Shown here piece after piece: positions 25,168-37,733 of a stretch of 64,000 nucleotides of DNA. Made by a program: the position numbers and the translations under genes. Within the stretch, counting starts at the first letter, position 1. The number at the start of each line of letters is the position of its first letter. The stretch comes from Rhodococcoides fascians A25f (GTDB taxonomy: Bacteria; Actinomycetota; Actinomycetes; Mycobacteriales; Mycobacteriaceae), in contig NZ_CP049744.1 of the NCBI RefSeq assembly GCF_000760935.2, positions 3,999,501-4,063,500 of the forward strand. Reading direction: 5' to 3'. Below the pieces are notes generated by a model, which ran no database searches, had not been told where the DNA came from, and saw nothing but the letters and a program-made list of their open reading frames with translations.

Positions 25168-26373
25168 TCAGTCGAGTTCGAGTACTGCCATCAGTCCGTG
25201 CGGATCATCGATGTCGACGTCGTGGCCGTCTTCGCGCAGACCGGCGGCTGCGTCCTCGAGAAGCCGACGCGCCACGTCGTCCATCGCGCGAACATGGTTC
25301 AGATCGAGGGTGATTCGGTGATGGGCGTCGATGCCCTCGGCCAAGGTGGCCAGTACCGACTCGGCTCCGGCGAAACGTAGGTCACCTTGCAGGTGCACGA
25401 TCGTGGCGTCCTCACCCGTCACCTCACGAATGGCCGACGTACCACTCGGTGCCACATGCATCATGTGCAATTCGAGATCCCGTGAGAGGCGCTCGAACAC
25501 GGCGACTCCCCGCACGCTGTTTCCGTGTTCGTTCAACTTGGGCGACAGCACAGCCAACCCGACCTGCCCGGGCAGCACACCGACGATCGCACCGGCCACC
25601 CCACTCTTGGCCGGAATACCCACTGCCGCAACCCAACTCCCCGATCCGTCGTACATCCCGCAGGTGGACATCACCGACAGCACGTGCCGATTGACCGCAC
25701 CGTCGATCAACCGTTCCCCGGTGCTGGGATCGACTCCCCCGTTGGCCATCACCGACGCAATGGTGGCCAGGTCCACGCAGTTGACGTCCACCGAACATTG
25801 ACGGGCGTAGCCGTCGACCACCTCGGCCGGATCGGCTGCGAGAATTCCGACGGATTTCAGAAGGTAGGCGATCGCGGTGTTGCGGTCGTCCGATTCGATC
25901 TCGGCTTCGTAGACCGACGTGTTGGTGCTCAATTGCCTTCCGGCGCAACGGCTGTGCAAGTCCCTGATGCGATCGGCACGCTCCTGCGCCGAGCTGCCCC
26001 GAATCATCGAGTGCACAGCGAGTGCTCCTGCATTGATCAGCGGATTGCGCGGTCGACCCGTGGCGCGTTCGAGCGAGATCTCGTTGAACGAATCGCCGGA
26101 CGGTTCGACATCGGTGGCCTCCAGCATTCGTTCGAGTCCGTTGTCCTCGACGGCCAACGCATACGCGAGGGCCTTGGAGATGGACTGGATGGAGAATTCG
26201 GTATCGCAATCACCTGCGGCATAGACCGATCCACCGACGGTCGCAAGGGCCACCGCGAAGGTCTCGGGGTCTGCTCGCTCGAGTTCGGCGTTACCCTCCG
26301 CGATTGCCCCGCCGTCGAGGTGTCGGCAATCGTCGAGGACGGATTCGAGGTAGCGGTTGATCGGTGACTGCAT
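25168..26373 (-). CDS. glsA: Glutaminase A with C-terminal STAS domain
   Basis: A 401-residue fusion. Residues 1 to about 305 are a serine-dependent glutaminase (glutamine to glutamate plus ammonia): the catalytic SxxK motif is FSIQSISKAL (S64, K67), with NPLINAGALAV and GGVDPSTGERL as further family motifs and SGSWVAAVGIPAKSGVAGAI near the active site. Residues about 315-400 form a STAS domain (ATIVHLQGDLRFAGAESV, ITLDLNHVRAMDDVARRLL). Glutaminase-STAS fusions are known in actinobacteria, and the STAS part may bind a nucleotide or partner. ATG 26373. Convergent with the SQR-like gene, 16 bases apart. Confidence 0.92.
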   Translation of the reverse strand: MQSPINRYLESVLDDCRHLDGGAIAEGNAELERADPETFAVALATVGGSVYAAGDCDTEFSIQSISKALAYALAVEDNGLERMLEATDVEPSGDSFNEISLERATGRPRNPLINAGALAVHSMIRGSSAQERADRIRDLHSRCAGRQLSTNTSVYEAEIESDDRNTAIAYLLKSVGILAADPAEVVDGYARQCSVDVNCVDLATIASVMANGGVDPSTGERLIDGAVNRHVLSVMSTCGMYDGSGSWVAAVGIPAKSGVAGAIVGVLPGQVGLAVLSPKLNEHGNSVRGVAVFERLSRDLELHMMHVAPSGTSAIREVTGEDATIVHLQGDLRFAGAESVLATLAEGIDAHHRITLDLNHVRAMDDVARRLLEDAAAGLREDGHDVDIDDPHGLMAVLELD

Positions 26374-26771
26374 ACCGTCACGCTAACTCGGCGCAGAGGT
26401 CACTTCCGCATTGCGCGATTCAGCGCTCGCGCTCGGAGTTCGTCGTCGACGCGCTCTGAAACATTTCCAGGAAGGATCCGAAGCCCTGGCCACTCGTCGC
26501 AGTGTTGTCACGTGTGTCCTGTGCGGGTCCGACCGCCGCGTTGTCTGATTCCATGTCACAGATGCTGCCGTTCGGACATGTCAGCGGATCTGGGGGCAAT
26601 ATCACGATAGGGCAACAAAATATAACGAAGCGATAACGGCGACCGAGGTAGCGCCGTCGTGACGAGTGACAAATGGCCGAGGGAATTCTCGGGCTCGCGA
26701 ACGGCCGAACCTCGACGTGCGCCGTTTGTCGGATCGGCGACTGTAAAGTCGGGCCCGACCGAAAGGACGAT
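26374..26771. promoter_or_regulatory. Divergent gap between glsA and molybdoenzyme genes
   Basis: A 398-base region with an AT-rich core near 26600-26640 (ACAAAATATAACGAAGCGATAA region), likely holding both promoters. A short minus-strand frame of 44 codons (26554-26420) lies upstream of glsA but has no convincing ribosome site. I see no strong dyad or RNA gene. Confidence 0.4.
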
Positions 26772-28961
26772 GTGACGCACGCGACACCCGGACGGCGCAC
26801 CGTATCGCGTCGTTCCTTCTTCACTGCTGTAGTGGCCGGCTCCACGTTGATGCTCGTCACACGCACCACCGCGTCTGCGGAACCGGCCGGCACCGACGGT
26901 GAGCCCGATCAGGTCCTCACCGCGATTCCCGCCGACTCGAATCTGGTGATCCTCGAGGTGCGCGGGGACGGATCCGTGCACTGCGCGTTGCCCCGTGCCG
27001 AGATCGGACAGGGACTGACCACCTCGGTGGCGATGCTGATAGCGGAAGAGCTGGACATCTCTCTCGACAAGACCGTCGTGTCACTCTCACGTGGCCGGCA
27101 GGAACTGATCGGAAACCACTACACGGGCGGCTCCAACTCCATCCAGTCTCTCTGGGAGCCCGTTCGATCCATCGCTGCAACGGCACGAGCGCGGCTGCTG
27201 CGCGCTGCCGCCGATCGGTGGGGTGCCGACGTCGGCACGCTGAGGATCGTCGACGGTGTCGTCATGGCACCGGACGGACGGGCGGCGCACTTCGGCGAGC
27301 TGGCAGTCGCTGCCGCGGCCCCGGAACTGCGCTTCGAGGCGGTGGACCCGAAGTCGGAGGAAGATCTGACGGTCGTCGGCACTCCGACCACGCGCCAGGA
27401 TGCTCGCGCGATCGTCACCGGTCGGCTCACCTACACGCTCGATCTCGACGTGCCCGACGCCATGCCTGTCGTCGTCCGACGCCCACCGACGATCAACGGA
27501 ACCGTTGCCTCGGTGGACGAGGCGGCCTTGCGAGCGATGCCAGGGGTCATCGATGTTGCCGTCGTGTCCACCGGGGTCGCCATCATGGCGCGCACCTTCG
27601 GATACGCGCTCGCGGCGAAAGACGCCGCGGTGGTCACGTGGAACGCCGGAACCATCGACGACGAATCCACCGATTCCATCCAGGACAGGCTTCGGCGGAG
27701 CACCCCGGCGTTCACGGGTTTCGGCGGAGTGGGTAGGCCCGAGCTGCCGGGCGAAACGAAACTGAACGTCGATTTCGACTTCGCTCCCGTCTCGCATGCC
27801 GCGATGGAAACCAATTCGGCAGTCGCCGACGTGCGATCCGATCGCGCGGATGTATGGGCATCGATGCAGCTACCCAACTACGCCGGGCAGAAAATTGCTC
27901 TGACACTGGGCATTCCGTTGAACAGGGTCACCACCCACGTGATGAACGGCGGCGGCTCGTTCGGCCGTAGGCTCTACTTGGACGGCCCACTCGAGGCCGC
28001 CGTCATCTCCCGAGCAATGGGCAAACCGGTGCGCCTGATGTGGTCGCGGGTGGACGACATGCGGCACGGCCGAGCCCGGCCCGCGGTACACACCAAGTTC
28101 GACGCGGTCCTCGCCCGCGGCACGGTGATCTCCTGGGAGCAGCGCGTGGCCGCAGTGTGCACCGATTTCGACGGCGGTTTCGGTGACCTCGCCACCGACG
28201 CATTGGCACCGTCCCCGCTGATTTCCCAGACGCTGTTCCACAGCACCCTCGACCCGTACTCGTTCACCGACAGCAGCATCAGGACCCTCGTCGAGGTACC
28301 GGTGGAGATGCCTACCGGCAGTTGGCGATCGGTGTTCTCCGGAACGGTACGTACAGCGGCCGAGATCATGGTTGATCGCATCGCCGACGCCCTCGATACC
28401 GATCCGCTGGAGCTACGCATCGGGGCCGTCGCGAGCGACCGCCACCGTGATGTGCTCGATACGCTCGCCGCAGAGGGCAACTGGGGTGCAGATCTCGGCC
28501 CCGGCCGGGCGCAGGGTATCGGGTTCCATGCCGAGTTCGGTTCCAGTGCAGGATATCTCGTAGAGATCGATGCGCAGGACCCGCGAGCGCCCCGCGTGAG
28601 AAAAGCCGTCATCGTCGTGGACGTAGGCCGCGTGGTCAACCCTCGCAGTCTCGAGGCCCAGATGATCGGCTGCCTGATGGACGGCATCTCGACCACCCTC
28701 AGGGCCGCACTGCACTACGAGCAGGGGCTGCCGCTCGAGGGTAGTTACTCGCAGTTCCACTACGCCCGCCAACGCGATTCACCACCGGATGTGTCAGTGG
28801 TGATCATGCCGCCCACCACCGAGAACCCCGGTGGGGCAGGAGAATTGGGAGTTCCCGCTGCGGCCGCCGCAGTGGCCAACGCGTACGCACGCGCCACCGA
28901 TACCACCCCCACCCGCTTCCCGATCCTGTTCGACGTCGACTTCGACCCGTTCCCGAAATGA
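26772..28961 (+). CDS. Tat-exported molybdenum hydroxylase large subunit (IorB-like)
   Basis: A 729-residue subunit of the xanthine-oxidase family, resembling isoquinoline 1-oxidoreductase beta chains and related aldehyde oxidases. A twin-arginine signal is at the start (VSRRSFFTAVVAGSTLM). Later blocks bind molybdopterin-cytosine dinucleotide: LPRAEIGQGLTTSVAMLI, GGSFGRRLYLDG, and ENPGGAGELGVPAAAAAVANA (the GAGE glutamate is the expected catalytic base). GTG 26772 has AAAGGAC 5 bases upstream. It forms a pair with the [2Fe-2S] gene six bases downstream. No FAD subunit is present, so electrons likely go to a carrier outside the cytosol. Substrate unknown. Confidence 0.88.
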   Translation: MTHATPGRRTVSRRSFFTAVVAGSTLMLVTRTTASAEPAGTDGEPDQVLTAIPADSNLVILEVRGDGSVHCALPRAEIGQGLTTSVAMLIAEELDISLDKTVVSLSRGRQELIGNHYTGGSNSIQSLWEPVRSIAATARARLLRAAADRWGADVGTLRIVDGVVMAPDGRAAHFGELAVAAAAPELRFEAVDPKSEEDLTVVGTPTTRQDARAIVTGRLTYTLDLDVPDAMPVVVRRPPTINGTVASVDEAALRAMPGVIDVAVVSTGVAIMARTFGYALAAKDAAVVTWNAGTIDDESTDSIQDRLRRSTPAFTGFGGVGRPELPGETKLNVDFDFAPVSHAAMETNSAVADVRSDRADVWASMQLPNYAGQKIALTLGIPLNRVTTHVMNGGGSFGRRLYLDGPLEAAVISRAMGKPVRLMWSRVDDMRHGRARPAVHTKFDAVLARGTVISWEQRVAAVCTDFDGGFGDLATDALAPSPLISQTLFHSTLDPYSFTDSSIRTLVEVPVEMPTGSWRSVFSGTVRTAAEIMVDRIADALDTDPLELRIGAVASDRHRDVLDTLAAEGNWGADLGPGRAQGIGFHAEFGSSAGYLVEIDAQDPRAPRVRKAVIVVDVGRVVNPRSLEAQMIGCLMDGISTTLRAALHYEQGLPLEGSYSQFHYARQRDSPPDVSVVIMPPTTENPGGAGELGVPAAAAAVANAYARATDTTPTRFPILFDVDFDPFPK

Positions 28962-28967
28962 GGACCC

Positions 28968-29432
28968 ATGGCTGAACAGAAGTTCGTCGTCAACGGGGTC
29001 GCGGTGTCGGTCGACCTACCCGACGACATGCCGTTGCTCTGGGCCCTGCGGGACGAACTCGGTGTCCGCGGCCCCAAGTACGGGTGTGGCATCGGCGTGT
29101 GCCATGCCTGCACGAGCCACCTCGACGGGGAGGAGGTACTCCCCTGTGTCACACCGGTCTCCGATGCCGTCGACAAAGAGGTCACGACCATCGAGGGGCT
29201 CGCGGACGGCGACGTTCTCCATCCCGTGCAGCAGGCATGGATCGACGAGGACGTCTCCCAGTGCGGTTACTGCCAACCCGGTCAGATCATGGCTGCCGTC
29301 GCACTGCTGAAGCGCATCCCCGACCCGACGGACGAGGACATCGACACCATCGAGAACGTCTGCCGGTGCGGTACCTATCCCCGAATTCGACGGGCCATCA
29401 AGGCGGCCGCGAAAGCGATGTCGCAGCGCTGA
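28968..29432 (+). CDS. [2Fe-2S] small subunit of molybdenum hydroxylase (IorA-like)
   Basis: A 154-residue protein with two [2Fe-2S] clusters. The plant-ferredoxin cluster uses cysteines in [17 protein letters not shown] and LPCVTP; the second uses [14 protein letters not shown] and [16 protein letters not shown]. It passes electrons from the molybdenum site of the upstream partner. Six bases separate the genes. It has no signal of its own, so it is expected to ride out with the Tat-exported large subunit in a folded complex, as known for related periplasmic aldehyde oxidoreductases. No molybdenum-insertase (XdhC) gene is seen nearby. Confidence 0.92.
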   Translation: MAEQKFVVNGVAVSVDLPDDMPLLWALRDELGVRGPKYGCGIGVCHACTSHLDGEEVLPCVTPVSDAVDKEVTTIEGLADGDVLHPVQQAWIDEDVSQCGYCQPGQIMAAVALLKRIPDPTDEDIDTIENVCRCGTYPRIRRAIKAAAKAMSQR

Positions 29433-29458
29433 TCGAAAAGGTTTCTGCCACAGCACAA

Positions 29459-29487
29459 CACCCCGCGAACCACAGGTTCGCGGGGTG
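29459..29487. terminator. Terminator between iorA-like and katG genes
   Basis: Perfect 13-bp inverted repeat (29459-29471 with 29475-29487) with a 3-base loop, lying between the convergent 3' ends. No T run; the high GC stem fits an actinobacterial terminator. Confidence 0.75.
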
Positions 29488-29505
29488 CTGTGTGAACTAC
29501 CCGAT

Positions 29506-31779
<2,274 letters not shown>

Positions 31780-32259
31780 TCACGAACTCTGCTGTGTTCG
31801 AGACCGGGGAGGGAACTGAGCGGGAACCGACGGCTGCTCTCGAGCTGCCGAACACTGTGCGCAGAGGCCCCAGTAGATGACCTCTGCCTCGTCGATGGTG
31901 AAACCGACGGAGTCCGATGCCGTGAGACACGGCGTCTCGCCTACTGCGCAATCCACATCGGCGATGACGCCGCACGAGCGGCATACGGCGTGATGGTGAT
32001 TGTCGCCGACGCGCGATTCGTACCGCGCGGGCGAACCCGCCGGCTCGATCCGCCGAACCAGGCGCGCAACCGTCAATGCATTGAGGACGTCGTAGACCGT
32101 CTGCCGCGACACCTCGGGCAGCATGGATCGCACGAGCCCGAGAATGGTGTCGGTGTCTGCGTGCGGGTTGGTTTCGACGACCTCGAGTACCGCGACCCGG
32201 GGACGGGTCACGCGCATATCGGCAGTGCGCAACTGCTCCGCATGCGGCGAGATCGGCAT
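31780..32259 (-). CDS. furA: Fur-family regulator FurA
   Basis: A 159-residue Fur-family repressor very close in sequence to mycobacterial FurA (AEQLRTADMRVTRPRVAV at the N-terminus). The winged helix includes EVSRQTVYDVLNALTVARLV; the metal site has DNHHHAVCRSCG and the later WGLCAQC pair that can hold structural zinc. It senses peroxide/iron and controls the downstream katG. Start is either ATG 32259 or the GTG three bases earlier; homologues begin in this area, and a good promoter ends almost at the codon, so the message is probably leaderless. The longer upstream frame is rejected. Confidence 0.95.
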   Translation of the reverse strand: MPISPHAEQLRTADMRVTRPRVAVLEVVETNPHADTDTILGLVRSMLPEVSRQTVYDVLNALTVARLVRRIEPAGSPARYESRVGDNHHHAVCRSCGVIADVDCAVGETPCLTASDSVGFTIDEAEVIYWGLCAQCSAAREQPSVPAQFPPRSRTQQSS

Positions 32260-32268
32260 CACGCTGCC

Positions 32269-32298
32269 AGTATCCTCCGGCTTTCTGGACCAAGTCAA
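32269..32298 (-). promoter_or_regulatory. furA-katG promoter, likely leaderless
   Basis: On the minus strand, TTGACT (32298-32293), 18 bases, then GATACT (32274-32269), a good housekeeping-type promoter. Transcription would start about 7 bases on, near 32262, which is the start codon of furA. The AT-rich flank around it may hold the FurA operator, by analogy with mycobacteria. Confidence 0.6.
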
Positions 32299-32346
32299 GT
32301 ATTCGGCCGAACCTGCCGGCGTGGACCGCACACCGCCGGACCCTCG

Positions 32347-33088
<742 letters not shown>

Positions 33089-33129
33089 GGTGTCTCCTCG
33101 AAAGCTGTTGTTCGGTGGGAGTTGTTGAT

Positions 33130-35283
33130 TCAGTGAGAAAAGCGGATGGACGGCAACGCGGCACGCAGCCATGCCGGCGACCACCACGCGCCGTGTCCGG
33201 TCAGCCGTAGCAGGACCGGAAGCAGCACGAGTCGAACCAGGAACGCGTCGAGCAGTACCGCAACGCCGAGGATGATGCCCATCTCCTTCGGGGGCAGCGG
33301 ATCCGACAGTGCGAATGTGAAGAACACTGCCACCATCACCGCTGCGGCGGCAAAGATGACTCGTCCCGAGTGAGCCAAGCCGTCGACCTGGGCCACCTTG
33401 GAATCACCGGTGCGCTCGTAGTGCTCCTTGGCGGTGGCCAGCAGAAAAACGGTGTAGTCCATGGCGATGGCGAAGATCATCGCGAAGAAGAACACCGGAC
33501 CCCAGCCGTCCAGGAATCCTTGCGGGGTGAAACCGAGCAGTGACGCGCCGTGGCCGTCCTGGAAGATCAACTTGGCGACGCCGAAGGCTGCGGCAGTGGA
33601 CAGCAGGCTCACCAGCGTGCCGAGCAGTGCGATCAGCGGGGCCTGCAGTGCCACCAGAAGCAGCACGAAACCGAGGACCAGGATGATCCCGACGACGATC
33701 GGCAGGTAATCGTTCAATGCCTGCTGCAGGTCGAGGTTCTCCGCGGGCGCTCCTCCGACGAGCGCGGAGTCGGGCAGAGCGGCGCGCAGATCGTCGAGAA
33801 TCGAGCCCATCGCCTCGTCGGACGGATCGACCGACGGAATTGCCTGCAGCAGTGCATATCCCGATCCATCGGTCGCACCCTGCGGCGGAGTCACCATCGA
33901 GATCCCCTCGACTCGAGCTGCCGCCTCAGCGGTGCCGACAGCATCCGCCTCGGGCACGACGATCTGCAGCGAACCCGGTGCACCCGGGCCGAACTGGGCC
34001 TGCACCAGCTCGTAGCCCTGCCGCACCGGTGCATCCTCCGGCACCACGGCGATGGACGGCATCGCGACCTTCAAACCGAGCACCGGGAGTGCCAGGGCGA
34101 TCAGAATTCCCACGGAGACAACGGCGAACGGCCACGGGTGCTTGTGCAACAACTCACCCCATGCTGCGAACTTCGGGGATCGATGCTCCTGACGCTTGGC
34201 GTACGGCAACGATGCGGCGTTGACCTTGGGTCCGAGCGCCCCCAATGCCGCAGGCAGCAGTGTCATCGTCGCCAGCAACACGAAGGCGACGGCCAGCATG
34301 ATCCCGACAGCCATGGTGCGCACCGCGGGCGCGGGGACGAGCAGCACAGCGGACAGACTCACCAACACCGTCAGACCGGACAGTACGACGGCTTTGCCTG
34401 CGGTGTCCATTGTTTCGGCCACAGCAGCCCTGGGGTCGGCGTGACGCAGCGCGTCGCGGAATCGAGCGACGATGAAGAGGGCGTAGTCGATCCCCAGCGC
34501 GAGGGCGAACATCATCGCGAAATTCATGGCCCACACCGAGATGGGCGTGACGCCGTTGAGCAGAACGAGACCACCCGCGGACGCAACGAGTCCGGCGACG
34601 GTGAGCAGCAACGGCAAGCCTGCGGCGACGAGTGAGCCGAACGCGAGCACCATGATCGCCAATGTGACCGGCCAGGAGAACAATTCGGCTTGGATCATCG
34701 CGTCGTGGTTCGCCTTGTTGAAGTCCGACCACAGTGCCGACGAGCCGGTGGGATACACCTCGATTCCGTCGCCCGAGAGCCCGGTCAACCGCTCCTTCAC
34801 ATCATCGACGGCCTTCACCATCTCGTCGGTCGTGCCGTTCGCCCCGGCGATGACGATGCCGGTTCGGCCGTCCGGACTGATCGTCATACCCGGTTGCGGC
34901 GCAACGACATCCCCGAACCTGGCGTCACCGGCGAACACGGCGGATACGTCGGTGATCACTGCCTGAACGGCGGGATCGGTGATGGACGCCGCGTCGGAGT
35001 GGACGACCACCTGCACCGCCGCAGAGGAATTACCGCCGAAATGCTGCTGGGCCAATTCTCGAACCTGAACGGATTCGGATCCGTTCGCCTGCCACCCCGC
35101 TCCCGCCAGGGAAGTGAAGACCGAGGGCGCAAACGAACCGAGGCCGATCAACGCGATGAGCCACACGCCGAATACCCAACGGCGATGAGCCACCATCGAA
35201 GCACCCGCACGGCCGAGTAGGCCTGGCCCACTCGCGGGCAGGTCATCAGGTGAACGAAGAGTTTCGGCATCGCGCAGCGACAT
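33130..35283 (-). CDS. MMPL-family RND transporter
   Basis: A 717-residue membrane transporter of the MMPL/RND superfamily: 12 predicted helices in two halves, each with a large extracytoplasmic loop after its first helix. Typical segments: MVAHRRWVFGVWLIALIGLG (first helix), MFALALGIDYALFIVARFRD and MIFAIAMDYTVFLLATAKEHYE (the Asp-Tyr proton-relay pairs of TM4 and TM10). Likely exports a lipid or hydrophobic compound. ATG 35283 with AGGAG 5 bases upstream; the frame continues further up but runs through the operator array. Heads an operon with DUF302 and a CsoR-type repressor, so its expression is probably induced by what that repressor senses. Confidence 0.92.
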   Translation of the reverse strand: MSLRDAETLRSPDDLPASGPGLLGRAGASMVAHRRWVFGVWLIALIGLGSFAPSVFTSLAGAGWQANGSESVQVRELAQQHFGGNSSAAVQVVVHSDAASITDPAVQAVITDVSAVFAGDARFGDVVAPQPGMTISPDGRTGIVIAGANGTTDEMVKAVDDVKERLTGLSGDGIEVYPTGSSALWSDFNKANHDAMIQAELFSWPVTLAIMVLAFGSLVAAGLPLLLTVAGLVASAGGLVLLNGVTPISVWAMNFAMMFALALGIDYALFIVARFRDALRHADPRAAVAETMDTAGKAVVLSGLTVLVSLSAVLLVPAPAVRTMAVGIMLAVAFVLLATMTLLPAALGALGPKVNAASLPYAKRQEHRSPKFAAWGELLHKHPWPFAVVSVGILIALALPVLGLKVAMPSIAVVPEDAPVRQGYELVQAQFGPGAPGSLQIVVPEADAVGTAEAAARVEGISMVTPPQGATDGSGYALLQAIPSVDPSDEAMGSILDDLRAALPDSALVGGAPAENLDLQQALNDYLPIVVGIILVLGFVLLLVALQAPLIALLGTLVSLLSTAAAFGVAKLIFQDGHGASLLGFTPQGFLDGWGPVFFFAMIFAIAMDYTVFLLATAKEHYERTGDSKVAQVDGLAHSGRVIFAAAAVMVAVFFTFALSDPLPPKEMGIILGVAVLLDAFLVRLVLLPVLLRLTGHGAWWSPAWLRAALPSIRFSH

Positions 35284-35292
35284 GGTTCTCCT

Positions 35293-35408
35293 ATACGGGT
35301 GGGGGTATCGATCGGGGCAGAGGGAACCCCGAGCGACCGAACGTGCCCACCTTCGCATATACCCAAGGGGGTATGCAAGTACCCCTGGGGGTATCACCCC
35401 AGGGGTAC
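35293..35408 (-). promoter_or_regulatory. Array of CsoR/CstR-type operators upstream of MMPL operon
   Basis: At least four G/C-block sites within 116 bases: ATACGGGTGGGGGTAT (35293-35308), ATACCCAAGGGGGTAT (35359-35374), GTACCCCTGGGGGTAT (35379-35394) and CACCCCAGGGGTAC (35395-35408). The middle two are near-palindromes spaced 20 bp, two helical turns. The same 16-bp layout is found before the repressor gene at 32654. Shape fits CsoR/CstR-family operators (TACCCC..GGGGTA). Confidence 0.75.
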
Positions 35409-35447
35409 TCGAATCACAGCAGGCGCGCCGTTGCAGTCAGCCGCCGA

Positions 35448-35912
35448 TCAGAGCCGACCGTTCCACTGCTTCTCTATCCCCCGCAGAACCTCCAGCGTCT
35501 GGGCAGAGTCCGCATCGACCGCCATCCGCGACCGGGCGCGCTCGAGCGCACGCTCGGCGCGCGTCACCGCACGGTGACCCGAGTCGGTGGCCTCGACCAA
35601 GTACTGCTGCCGATTCCGCGGATTGACGCTTCGGACCAGCAGCCCCGCGTCCACCAGGCTCGCGGTGGTCGCGGTGATACTTGTTCTGTGCCGCACCAAC
35701 TCTCGTGACAATGTGCTGTACGACGTCGGCCCTCGCCTGCACACAAGTTCCAGCACCTCGTACCTCGCCCAGCTCAGCCCCTGTGTGTCCAGTGCCTCCG
35801 CCAGACGAACCCGCGCGGCCGACGCCATGCGCAGCACCGTCGACACGATTTCGAGCTCGGTCGAATGCACCGGAGAGGTATCACCGTCGAACGATTCGGC
35901 GAGGGCAGTCAT
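35448..35912 (-). CDS. MarR-family transcriptional regulator
   Basis: A 154-residue winged-helix regulator. The HTH is YSTLSRELVRHRTSITATTA followed by the wing LLVRSVNPRNRQQYLVEAT. Such proteins respond to small aromatic or lipophilic ligands. ATG 35912 has AGGGAG upstream. It starts 10 bases after the stop of the acyl-CoA carboxylase alpha gene on the same strand, so it is likely the last gene of that operon, and 164 bases before the MMPL start. It might control the operon, the MMPL genes or a distant target; no operator could be tied to it. Confidence 0.88.
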   Translation of the reverse strand: MTALAESFDGDTSPVHSTELEIVSTVLRMASAARVRLAEALDTQGLSWARYEVLELVCRRGPTSYSTLSRELVRHRTSITATTASLVDAGLLVRSVNPRNRQQYLVEATDSGHRAVTRAERALERARSRMAVDADSAQTLEVLRGIEKQWNGRL

Positions 35913-35922
35913 CGGATACTCC

Positions 35923-37719
35923 CTACTTGATTTCTGTGAGGACGGTGCCTTGGGTGATGGCGTCGCCTGCGGTGACGCTCAGGCCGGTGATGGTGCCGCC
36001 TTTGTGGGCGGTGACGGGGTTTTCCATTTTCATCGCTTCCAGGACGGCGATGAGGTCCCCGGCGTCGACGGTTTGGCCTTCGGTGACGGCGACCTTGACC
36101 ACGGTGCCCTGCATCGGTGCGGTCACCGCATCACCGGACGCTGCTCCCGCGCCGGCTCCGCCTCGGGTACGCGGCTTGGGTTTACGCCGCACCGCTCCGG
36201 CAGGCCCACCTCCGTTGCTGCCGAGGGACAGTTCCCCGGGCAGTGAGACCTCGACGCGGCGGCCACCGACCTCGACGACGACGGACTGCCGCGGCAGGAC
36301 CTCGTCGTCGTCGATCGGTTGCCCGGCGGTGAACGGGGGAACCTGGTTGTCCCATTCGGTTTCGATCCAGCGGGTGTGCACCGAGAAGGAGTCGCCGTCG
36401 CCGATGAACGCCGGGTCGGAGACCACCGCGGCGTGGAACGGGATCACTGTCGCCAGGCCTTCGACGGTGAATTCGGCCAGTGCCCGACGCGAACGGGCCA
36501 ATGCTTCCTCGCGGGTGGCTCCGGTGACGATGAGTTTGGCGAGCATCGAATCGAACTGGCCACCGATCACCGAGCCGGATTCGACACCGGAGTCGACGCG
36601 GACACCGGGGCCGGAGGGGGCGGTGAACGTGGTGACCGGTCCGGGGGCGGGCAGGAACCCGCGGCCGGCGTCTTCGCCGTTGATCCGGAACTCGAACGAA
36701 TGCCCCCGCGGTTCGGGATCGTCGGTGATGGTCAGTTCTTCACCGTTGGCGATGCGGAACTGTTGCAGCACCAGGTCGATGCCGGAGGTTTCCTCGGTGA
36801 CGGGATGCTCGACCTGCAGGCGGGTGTTGACTTCCAGGAACGAGACGAGTCCGTCTTGGCCGACGAGGTATTCGACGGTTCCGGCGCCGTAGTAGCCGGC
36901 TTCGAGGCAGATGGCTTTGGCGCTGGAGTGGATTTCTTTGCGTTGGGCGTCGGTGAGGAACGGGGCGGGGGCTTCTTCGACGAGTTTCTGGAAGCGGCGT
37001 TGCAGGGAGCAGTCGCGGGTGCCGGCGACGATGACGTTGCCGTGCTGGTCGGCGATGACCTGCGCTTCGACGTGGCGTGGTTTGTCGAGGTAGCGTTCGA
37101 CGAAGCATTCCCCGCGCCCGAATGCGGCGACGGCTTCGCGGGTGGCGGAGTCGAACAGTTCGGGGATTTCCTCGCGGGTGCGGGCGACTTTCATGCCGCG
37201 GCCGCCGCCACCGAACGCGGCTTTGATCGCGATCGGCAGGCCGTGTTCGTCGACGAACGCCAAAATTTCGTCGGCGTCTTTCACCGGCTCGGACGTGCCC
37301 GGGACCGACGGTGCTTTGGCGCGGGCGGCGATGTGGCGGGCGGTGACCTTGTCGCCGAGGTCGCGGATGGACTGTGGGGAGGGTCCGATCCAGATCAGGC
37401 CGGCGTCGATCACGGCCCCCGCGAAGTCGGCGTTCTCGGAGAGGAATCCGTAGCCGGGGTGGATGGCGTCGGCGCCGGACTTGGCGGCGGCATCCAAAAT
37501 TTTGTCGATCACCAAATAGGATTCGGCCGAGGACTGCCCACCGAGGGCGAATGCTTCGTCGGCGAGGCGGACGAAGGGGGCATCGGCGTCGGGTTCGGCG
37601 TAGACAGCGACACTGGCCAACCCGGCATCAGCAGCCGCCCGGATCACCCGCACCGCGATCTCACCACGATTGGCAACAAGAACCTTGGTGATCTTCCGAT
37701 GAGAATTGGACGTGGTCAT
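35923..37719 (-). CDS. Acyl-CoA carboxylase alpha chain (biotin carboxylase plus BCCP)
   Basis: A 598-residue fused biotin carboxylase and carrier protein, matching AccA3-type chains of mycolate-containing actinobacteria. N-terminal [18 protein letters not shown], the ATP-grasp loop [12 protein letters not shown], and [15 protein letters not shown] are present; the C-terminal biotin site is [15 protein letters not shown]-dependent carboxylation of biotin feeds the beta subunit to make malonyl- or methylmalonyl-CoA. Codons are unusual: GAA, AAA and CAA dominate over GAG, AAG and CAG, unlike flanking genes. ATG 37719 is used; the frame extends further upstream without homology. Co-transcribed with epsilon, beta and acyl-CoA dehydrogenase genes. 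Confidence 0.94.
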   Translation of the reverse strand: MTTSNSHRKITKVLVANRGEIAVRVIRAAADAGLASVAVYAEPDADAPFVRLADEAFALGGQSSAESYLVIDKILDAAAKSGADAIHPGYGFLSENADFAGAVIDAGLIWIGPSPQSIRDLGDKVTARHIAARAKAPSVPGTSEPVKDADEILAFVDEHGLPIAIKAAFGGGGRGMKVARTREEIPELFDSATREAVAAFGRGECFVERYLDKPRHVEAQVIADQHGNVIVAGTRDCSLQRRFQKLVEEAPAPFLTDAQRKEIHSSAKAICLEAGYYGAGTVEYLVGQDGLVSFLEVNTRLQVEHPVTEETSGIDLVLQQFRIANGEELTITDDPEPRGHSFEFRINGEDAGRGFLPAPGPVTTFTAPSGPGVRVDSGVESGSVIGGQFDSMLAKLIVTGATREEALARSRRALAEFTVEGLATVIPFHAAVVSDPAFIGDGDSFSVHTRWIETEWDNQVPPFTAGQPIDDDEVLPRQSVVVEVGGRRVEVSLPGELSLGSNGGGPAGAVRRKPKPRTRGGAGAGAASGDAVTAPMQGTVVKVAVTEGQTVDAGDLIAVLEAMKMENPVTAHKGGTITGLSVTAGDAITQGTVLTEIK

Positions 37720-37733
37720 ATTGTCGAGTTCCT

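Noticed and set aside
26420..26554. Possible 44-aa leader peptide upstream of glsA on the minus strand
   Set aside because: No ribosome site, no known family and not clearly separate from noise; kept only as a note in the intergenic entry.
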